Source: an uncultured Chlorobiaceae bacterium (GTDB lineage: Bacteria; Bacteroidota; Chlorobiia; Chlorobiales; Chlorobiaceae). Taken from it: DNA of 6,326 bases. Of the stretch, positions 1 through 3,347 are shown piece by piece; within the stretch, counting starts at the first letter, position 1, and every line of letters starts with the position of its first letter. The stretch is taken from NCBI GenBank assembly GCA_903917955.1, contig CAIXCO010000323.1, positions 1 through 6,326 of the forward strand. The letters are read 5' to 3'. The notes beneath the pieces are model-generated. The model saw nothing but the letters and a program-made list of their open reading frames with translations. It did no database searches and was not told the DNA's origin. A program made the position numbers and the translations under genes.

Positions 1-2
1 AT

Positions 3-527
3 GGCCCTTATGACATCGTCTATTACGGTGACGGCTATTACTTGTATCGTGAAGGAAGTTGGTACTATTCACGCGACTACCGCGGGCCATGGAGGCTTAT
101 CATGTATTACGACCTCCCTACCAGGGTAAGAAGGTATCGTACTGATATCTGGAGGTTCCGTGATTCGGAATACCGCCGCCATGACCGCATATACTGGGAT
201 GACATGAACCGACGCTATGATCGTCACTACAGAGATGGCGGTAGAGATGGCGGTAGAGACGGCGGCAGGGATGGTGGTAGGGATGGTGGTAGAGATGGCG
301 GTAGAGACGGTGGTAGAGATGGCGGTAGAGACGGTGGTAGAGACGGTGGTAGAGATGGCGGTAGAGACGGTGGTAGAGACGGTGGTAGAGATGGCGGTAG
401 AGACGGTGGTAGAGATGGCGGTAGAGATGGCGGTAGAGATGGCGGTAGAGATGGTAATGCCACAAGAGATGGCGGTGGCAGGGGTGGTGATGCGCCAAGA
501 GATGGCGATGGCAGAGGTGGCAGATAG
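3..527 (+). CDS. Predicted exported protein with aromatic RGPW domain and RDGG repeat tail (gene 1, 5'-truncated by window)
   Basis: The reading frame is open from the left edge (first full codon at 3) to a TAG at 525-527, giving 174 visible residues. A TTG at 42 could be called as a start. I reject it because homology to gene 3 already runs through the codons before it, and in gene 3 about 60 residues, including a signal peptide, precede the matching point. Visible residues 1-62 or so form a Tyr/Trp/Gly/Arg-rich domain with the pattern YY-x4-G-x-WY-x5-RGPW and a later EYRRH, alignable to gene 3 at roughly 45% identity by eye. The rest is 18 perfect RDGG units, one RDGN and a degenerate Gly/Asp/Arg end. 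The tail alternates Arg and Asp, so it should be a near-neutral, disordered polyampholyte. Export is inferred from the paralogues, since the N-terminus is not visible. Function is unknown. It is not an RTX protein: the GGxGxD nonapeptide is absent. Confidence 0.8.
   Translation, partial: GPYDIVYYGDGYYLYREGSWYYSRDYRGPWRLIMYYDLPTRVRRYRTDIWRFRDSEYRRHDRIYWDDMNRRYDRHYRDGGRDGGRDGGRDGGRDGGRDGGRDGGRDGGRDGGRDGGRDGGRDGGRDGGRDGGRDGGRDGGRDGGRDGGRDGNATRDGGGRGGDAPRDGDGRGGR
231..458 (+). repeat. 12-bp tandem repeat, 19 units, coding for RDGG
   Basis: Nineteen uninterrupted 12-nt units begin at 231. The first 18 encode RDGG and the last (447-458) encodes RDGN. Two synonymous forms dominate: A = AGA GAT GGC GGT and B = AGA GAC GGT GGT. 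Units 3-5 are minor variants using GGC-GGC or AGG. Units 6-16 read A B A B B A B B A B A, and units 17-18 are A. The unit length is a multiple of three, so gain or loss of units would change protein length without shifting frame. Because the period is in frame, five of the six reading frames stay open across the tract, which creates several false ORFs. Confidence 0.97.
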
Positions 528-574
528 AGTCGCGTCCACTGCTCAAAGTAAGAAATAAATCGTTTCTGGTATTC

Positions 575-601
575 TCGACATTATTGATGCAGAGTTACAA
601 T
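575..601 (+). promoter_or_regulatory. Possible promoter of gene 2
   Basis: TCGACA at 575-580 and TACAAT at 596-601 each match five of six bases of the sigma-70 consensus boxes. The spacer is 15 nt, shorter than the usual 16-18. The site lies 24 nt before the gene 2 start codon, in the 97-nt gap after gene 1. No hairpin plus T-run terminator is visible between genes 1 and 2, so readthrough from gene 1 is equally possible. Confidence 0.25.
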
Positions 602-613
602 TAACTTTTCAAT

Positions 614-617
614 GGAG
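614..617 (+). promoter_or_regulatory. Ribosome binding site of gene 2
   Basis: GGAG sits 7 nt upstream of the ATG at 625, a normal Shine-Dalgarno spacing. It supports that ATG as the start, as does the signal peptide that begins directly there. Confidence 0.75.
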
Positions 618-624
618 ATGACTG

Positions 625-909
625 ATGAAAAAAAAGATTTGGCTGATTGCCGGAGTTGCAGGAATGCTTCTTGGTATGCCGCAGTTTACCGCTCAGGCGC
701 ATTACGGTGATGGCTATCCGCATCGGCATGGTTATGACCGGTATGATCATCGACATGGCGGTGACGGGTATGACAGGGGTCGATATGACAGGGGCCGGTA
801 TGACAGAGAGCGGTATGAACGCGAGGAGAGAAGACGGCGGTGGCGTGAGGAGGAGCGGCGGCGTGACCGCCATCGTCACGATCGACACAATATCGATATA
901 AGGCTGTAA
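625..909 (+). CDS. Small exported Arg/Asp/His/Tyr-rich protein (gene 2)
   Basis: A 94-residue protein of unknown function. Residues 1-25 are a clear Sec signal peptide: a lysine-rich start (MKKK), a hydrophobic core and an AQA cleavage site before His26. The mature 69 residues hold 22 Arg, 10 Asp, 8 His and 8 Tyr and no recognisable folded domain. Residues 49-68 are four copies of a five-residue unit (YDRGR, YDRGR, YDRER, YEREE), followed by an Arg/Glu block and a His/Arg/Asp end. The signal peptide matches that of gene 3 almost codon for codon, but the RGPW domain shared by genes 1 and 3 is missing, so this may be a paralogue that lost or never had it. The His content could bind metal and the high Arg content could bind polyanions; both are guesses. 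Start and RBS are well supported, and a terminator follows at 960-999. Confidence 0.85.
   Translation: MKKKIWLIAGVAGMLLGMPQFTAQAHYGDGYPHRHGYDRYDHRHGGDGYDRGRYDRGRYDRERYEREERRRRWREEERRRDRHRHDRHNIDIRL
769..828 (+). repeat. 15-bp degenerate tandem repeat in gene 2 (4 units)
   Basis: Four consecutive 15-nt units start with TAT GAC or TAT GAA (769, 784, 799, 814) and encode YDRGR, YDRGR, YDRER and YEREE. The first two differ only at synonymous positions, and divergence grows toward the 3' side. This is an in-frame repeat of a different period from the one in gene 1. Confidence 0.8.
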
Positions 910-919
910 CTGTTACATT

Positions 920-935
920 TGTGGCGTCTGCCACA
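920..935. repeat. Small inverted repeat downstream of gene 2
   Basis: TGTGGC and GCCACA flank a GTCT tetraloop, giving a perfect 6-bp stem 10 nt after the gene 2 stop codon. There is no T-run, so it is not itself a terminator. It could protect the 3' end of the transcript or be chance. Confidence 0.4.
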
Positions 936-959
936 GTGATGCCATGATGCCGGTAACAC

Positions 960-999
960 AAAAAGAGGGGGCTGAAAACAAGTTCATCCCCCTCTTTTT
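960..999. terminator. Bidirectional rho-independent terminator between genes 2 and 3
   Basis: A perfect 12-bp stem pairs 960-971 (A-rich, then GAGGGGG) with 988-999 (CCCCCTC, then T-rich). The 16-nt loop has three further possible pairs (TGA 973-975 with TCA 984-986). The plus strand continues as a T-run to 1000 for gene 2. The minus strand ends the stem with TTTT for the convergent gene 3. The position, 50 nt after the gene 2 stop and 23 nt after the gene 3 stop, fits one shared terminator. Confidence 0.88.
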
Positions 1000-1022
1000 T
1001 GTTGTCACAAACGGTGATTCAA

Positions 1023-1481
1023 TCAGTTCCGTCTACCACCATCATTCGGGCCTCTTCCATCATTTTGGCCTCTGCCATCAGGATTGTTCTGGTTATTGTC
1101 ACGGTTACCCCTTCCTTCGTGGCGACGATACTCGACATCACGAGAATGCCTTATCTCTTCCCAGCGGTGACGTCCTATCTGCCTCGGGAGCCTTCCATCA
1201 CGGACAAGAATCCACGGTCCACGTAAACTGGATGCGACGTACCACCGGCCATTATGATTGACATAGTATCGATCACCGTAACGGATAACATCCTGAGGGC
1301 CTCCTATTGAGACGGAAAAGCCCAAATTGGGGATATTGATGAAATTCGGTTGCTGAACAAACACAAAAGAAGGTGGCCTGTCTCCCCTTTCACCGATACG
1401 AATATTTACTTCAGCGTTAGCAGCGGGGCTGCCAAGAAGCATTCCTGCAATTCCTGCAGCCAGCCATATCTGTTTTTTCAT
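1023..1481 (-). CDS. Small exported protein with aromatic RGPW domain and Asp/Gly/Asn/Arg tail (gene 3)
   Basis: A complete 152-residue protein of unknown function. Residues 1-23 are a Sec signal peptide (MKKQ, hydrophobic core, cleavage after ANA before Glu24). Residues 36-60 are hydrophobic and Pro/Phe/Ile-rich without a long enough run for a membrane helix. Residues 61-121 form the domain shared with gene 1: YY at 72-73, G78, W80-Y81, RGPW at 87-90, LP at 98-99 and EYRRH at 117-121. Residues 122-152 are a low-complexity tail with decayed NDGRG-like repeats. The ATG has an AGGAG 7 nt upstream. It is convergent with gene 2 and lies 141 nt downstream of recD on the same strand, so it could receive recD readthrough, although the gap has candidate regulatory repeats. 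A periplasmic or surface location is inferred from the signal peptide only. Confidence 0.87.
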   Translation of the reverse strand: MKKQIWLAAGIAGMLLGSPAANAEVNIRIGERGDRPPSFVFVQQPNFINIPNLGFSVSIGGPQDVIRYGDRYYVNHNGRWYVASSLRGPWILVRDGRLPRQIGRHRWEEIRHSRDVEYRRHEGRGNRDNNQNNPDGRGQNDGRGPNDGGRRN

Positions 1482-1488
1482 TGCGATT

Positions 1489-1493
1489 CTCCT
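1489..1493 (-). promoter_or_regulatory. Ribosome binding site of gene 3
   Basis: The minus strand reads AGGAG 7 nt before the ATG at 1481, a strong Shine-Dalgarno match that fixes the start of the signal peptide. Confidence 0.8.
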
Positions 1494-1514
1494 GTTTTAC
1501 GATAGCGTTCAGTG

Positions 1515-1528
1515 ATCAAAACTTTGAT
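1515..1528. promoter_or_regulatory. Palindrome upstream of gene 3, possible operator
   Basis: ATCAAA-AC-TTTGAT is a perfect 6-bp inverted repeat with a 2-bp spacer, 33 nt upstream of the gene 3 ATG, where a repressor or activator site could sit. A short AT-rich palindrome can arise by chance. I found no convincing -35/-10 pair to anchor it. Confidence 0.3.
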
Positions 1529-1532
1529 AGTA

Positions 1533-1576
1533 AGAGGCCTGCTCCACCGCCTTATTTCCGGTCATTTCCGGCCTCT
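1533..1576. repeat. Inverted repeat AGAGGCC / GGCCTCT in the recD-gene 3 gap
   Basis: AGAGGCC at 1533-1539 is the exact reverse complement of GGCCTCT at 1570-1576, with a 30-nt interval that contains two of the TTTCC elements. No T-run follows on the minus strand, so it is a poor recD terminator. It could be a weak RNA stem or chance. Confidence 0.35.
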
Positions 1577-1607
1577 GTAACTTATGACGATCATTTCCCT
1601 TATTTCC
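1552..1607. repeat. Four T(T/C)ATTTCC elements in the recD-gene 3 gap
   Basis: Eight-base elements start at 1552 (TTATTTCC), 1562 (TCATTTCC), 1591 (TCATTTCC) and 1600 (TTATTTCC). On the minus strand, where gene 3 lies, they read GGAAATAA or GGAAATGA. Start-to-start distances are 10, 29 and 9 nt, close to one, three and one helical turns. The first two are followed by GG. They lie 70-127 nt before the gene 3 start codon and could bind an upstream regulator. Confidence 0.5.
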
Positions 1608-1622
1608 AGCGCACAAAAAGTA

Positions 1623-3344
1623 TTAAAAATAAAAACCCGAGCTTCTTTTTGTTTTTTTTCTGACTGCTGCACAAAAAACCTCCTCATTGGCCCAAATTTC
1701 CACACTCTCTTTTGCCCTTGTCATTCCTGTGTAGAGCAGTTCCCTTGTCATCAGCTCCCCATCAACCGGAGGCAAAATCATCAGCACCCGCCCAAACTCC
1801 GAGCCCTGGCTTTTATGAATGGTTATGGCATAGGCGGTTTCATGCAGCGGCAAGCGTTCCGGCACCACACTTCTGACTCCCCCGTCGGGAGCGGAAAAAA
1901 AGACCCTGAGCTCCCCTCCGCTTTCCGGATCGGGAAAAAGTATACCGGTATCACCATTAAAAAGGCGCATTGCATGGTTGTTGACCGTGATCATCACAGG
2001 ACGGCCACGGTAAAAGCTCCCTTTAGGGTTTATCAGCCCCTCACGGGCAAGAATACTCTCAACGGTATGGTTGAGCCCTCCAACGCCATAAGGGCCCTCA
2101 CGAAGGGCGCAGAGCAGCCTGAAACGATCAAACTGCTCCAGAGCCTCCACGGGTGAAGTTGCCTCAAGATAGCCACGATATCCCTCAACCACTTTTTTTG
2201 CCAGAGCAGCCGAAAGCTCCTCGCGGGCGGGTGACCTCTGCCAGGCGATACCCGCCTCACTGCTTTTCAAAAGCTCCAGCGCCTCACTCTCCAGCCCCGC
2301 GTTAACGGCGCGGCTTAGTTCAGCAATACCGCTCCCGGCCTGAAAGCGGTAGTTTTTTTCGAGAATGACCAGTGAACCGCTCAGGGGAGACGCAGGGTTC
2401 TCTGCTCCGGCACGGCAAAGATCGCCAAGCACCGAACCCGGTTCAACCGAAGCAAGCTGATCGCGGTCACCAAGAAGAACAAGGCGTGCGTCGGGCCTGA
2501 GAGCAGCAACGAGGGCGCTCATCATTGGTAACGCAACCATTGATACCTCATCAACGATAAGAGTATCAAAAGGGAGAGGATTTTTGGCCGAATGGCGGAA
2601 ACGGGCCGACCCAGCCAGAGTGCCAAGCAGGCGGTGAAGAGTGACGACATTATCAGGAATCGCCGCTTTGACGGCATCGGAACAGTCAAGGGAGTTCTTG
2701 ATATCATTGATGGATGCTTTCAGTCGTGCTGCCGCCTTTCCGGTCGGCGCAGCCATGGCAATTCGCTGCCTGCGCCCCCCATCCTGCTCAAGCAGCAGGG
2801 CAAGAATACGGACAACCGTCGAAGTCTTGCCCGTGCCGGGAGCACCTGAAATAATGCAGAACTGCCGGTGCAGGGCAACAACTGCCGCCTCCTTCTGACG
2901 GTCAGCCTCACCGACCCCCGGAAAGAGTCGAACAAGGCCGTCAAGCAGGAGCCCTTCATCAAGAGTGGCAGAGGCCGCTCCCGCCTTTTGCAGAATTCTC
3001 CTCGCAAGCTCCTGCTCATACTGCCAGTATCGGTAGAGGTAAAGGTGGCCTGAATTGTCAAGCACGAGAGGGCAAGGCGGCCCGCCCGGCGAACCAACAA
3101 CGGAACCGCTCCGCAAAAGCGTTACCAGTCCTTCAAGCCGGGGCAGAAGAAACTCCCGCTTTCCAACCAGGATGCTCTCTCCCTCAACATCAGCAAGGTT
3201 CAAACAACTACTCCCCTTTCCGACAGCACTGCTTGCAAGGGAGACCAGAAGACGAAAAAGATCGCTCACCTCACCTGCGGCAGTACGGCAGACAAATGCC
3301 GCAAAATAGCGGTCGATGGCCCGCTCCTGATACTCTATGCCCAT
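1623..3344 (-). CDS. recD: RecD, alpha subunit of exodeoxyribonuclease V (RecBCD)
   Basis: A complete 573-residue superfamily 1 helicase, close to the roughly 600 residues of E. coli RecD. In the RecBCD complex RecD is the 5'-to-3' motor that unwinds double-stranded ends together with RecB for recombination repair and degradation of foreign DNA. Visible motifs in order: Walker A GAPGTGKT (167-174), motif Ia AAPTGKAA (198-205), Walker B LIVDEVSM (262-269, Asp265-Glu266), motif III LLGDRDQLASVEPG (290-303), motif IV NYRF (331-334), motif V TIHKSQGSEF (508-517) and motif VI YTGMTRAK (538-545). Residues 1-150 are the RecD N-terminal region expected to contact RecB/RecC. The start is the ATG 3 nt after the recB stop, with an RBS inside recB, so translation is probably coupled. 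The C-terminal tail (KKTKRSSG) is encoded by A-runs. RecD2-type enzymes also share these motifs, but the length and the recB neighbour favour RecD. Confidence 0.96.
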   Translation of the reverse strand: MGIEYQERAIDRYFAAFVCRTAAGEVSDLFRLLVSLASSAVGKGSSCLNLADVEGESILVGKREFLLPRLEGLVTLLRSGSVVGSPGGPPCPLVLDNSGHLYLYRYWQYEQELARRILQKAGAASATLDEGLLLDGLVRLFPGVGEADRQKEAAVVALHRQFCIISGAPGTGKTSTVVRILALLLEQDGGRRQRIAMAAPTGKAAARLKASINDIKNSLDCSDAVKAAIPDNVVTLHRLLGTLAGSARFRHSAKNPLPFDTLIVDEVSMVALPMMSALVAALRPDARLVLLGDRDQLASVEPGSVLGDLCRAGAENPASPLSGSLVILEKNYRFQAGSGIAELSRAVNAGLESEALELLKSSEAGIAWQRSPAREELSAALAKKVVEGYRGYLEATSPVEALEQFDRFRLLCALREGPYGVGGLNHTVESILAREGLINPKGSFYRGRPVMITVNNHAMRLFNGDTGILFPDPESGGELRVFFSAPDGGVRSVVPERLPLHETAYAITIHKSQGSEFGRVLMILPPVDGELMTRELLYTGMTRAKESVEIWANEEVFCAAVRKKTKRSSGFYF

Positions 3345-3347
3345 ATT

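Noticed and set aside
42..44. TTG as the start of gene 1.
   Set aside because: The homologous domain begins before it, and no signal peptide would follow it. The true start lies left of the window.
231..458. CRISPR array.
   Set aside because: The repeat is a continuous 12-bp coding tandem repeat with no unique spacers.
231..458. Calcium-binding RTX repeats.
   Set aside because: The unit is RDGG with a period of four residues; the nonapeptide GGxGxDxUx is not present.
69..558. Several long ORFs overlapping gene 1 on both strands (for example 69-539, 118-546 and 227-463 minus; 217-558 plus).
   Set aside because: The 12-bp repeat has a period divisible by three and lacks stops in five frames, so these are repeat artefacts. 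The frame from position 3 has homology to gene 3 and is the real one.
905..917. TGTAAC-T-GTTACA palindrome over the gene 2 stop codon as a regulatory site.
   Set aside because: A one-base loop cannot form a stable RNA hairpin, and a DNA-binding site at a gene end has no obvious role; likely chance.
944..1261. Plus-strand ORFs opposite gene 3 (944-1261, 999-1226).
   Set aside because: No supported RBS and no recognisable protein; they cross the terminator and lie antisense to a gene with signal peptide, RBS and a paralogue.
1533..1576. Rho-independent terminator of recD.
   Set aside because: The stem is only 7 bp with a 30-nt loop and no T-run on the minus strand.
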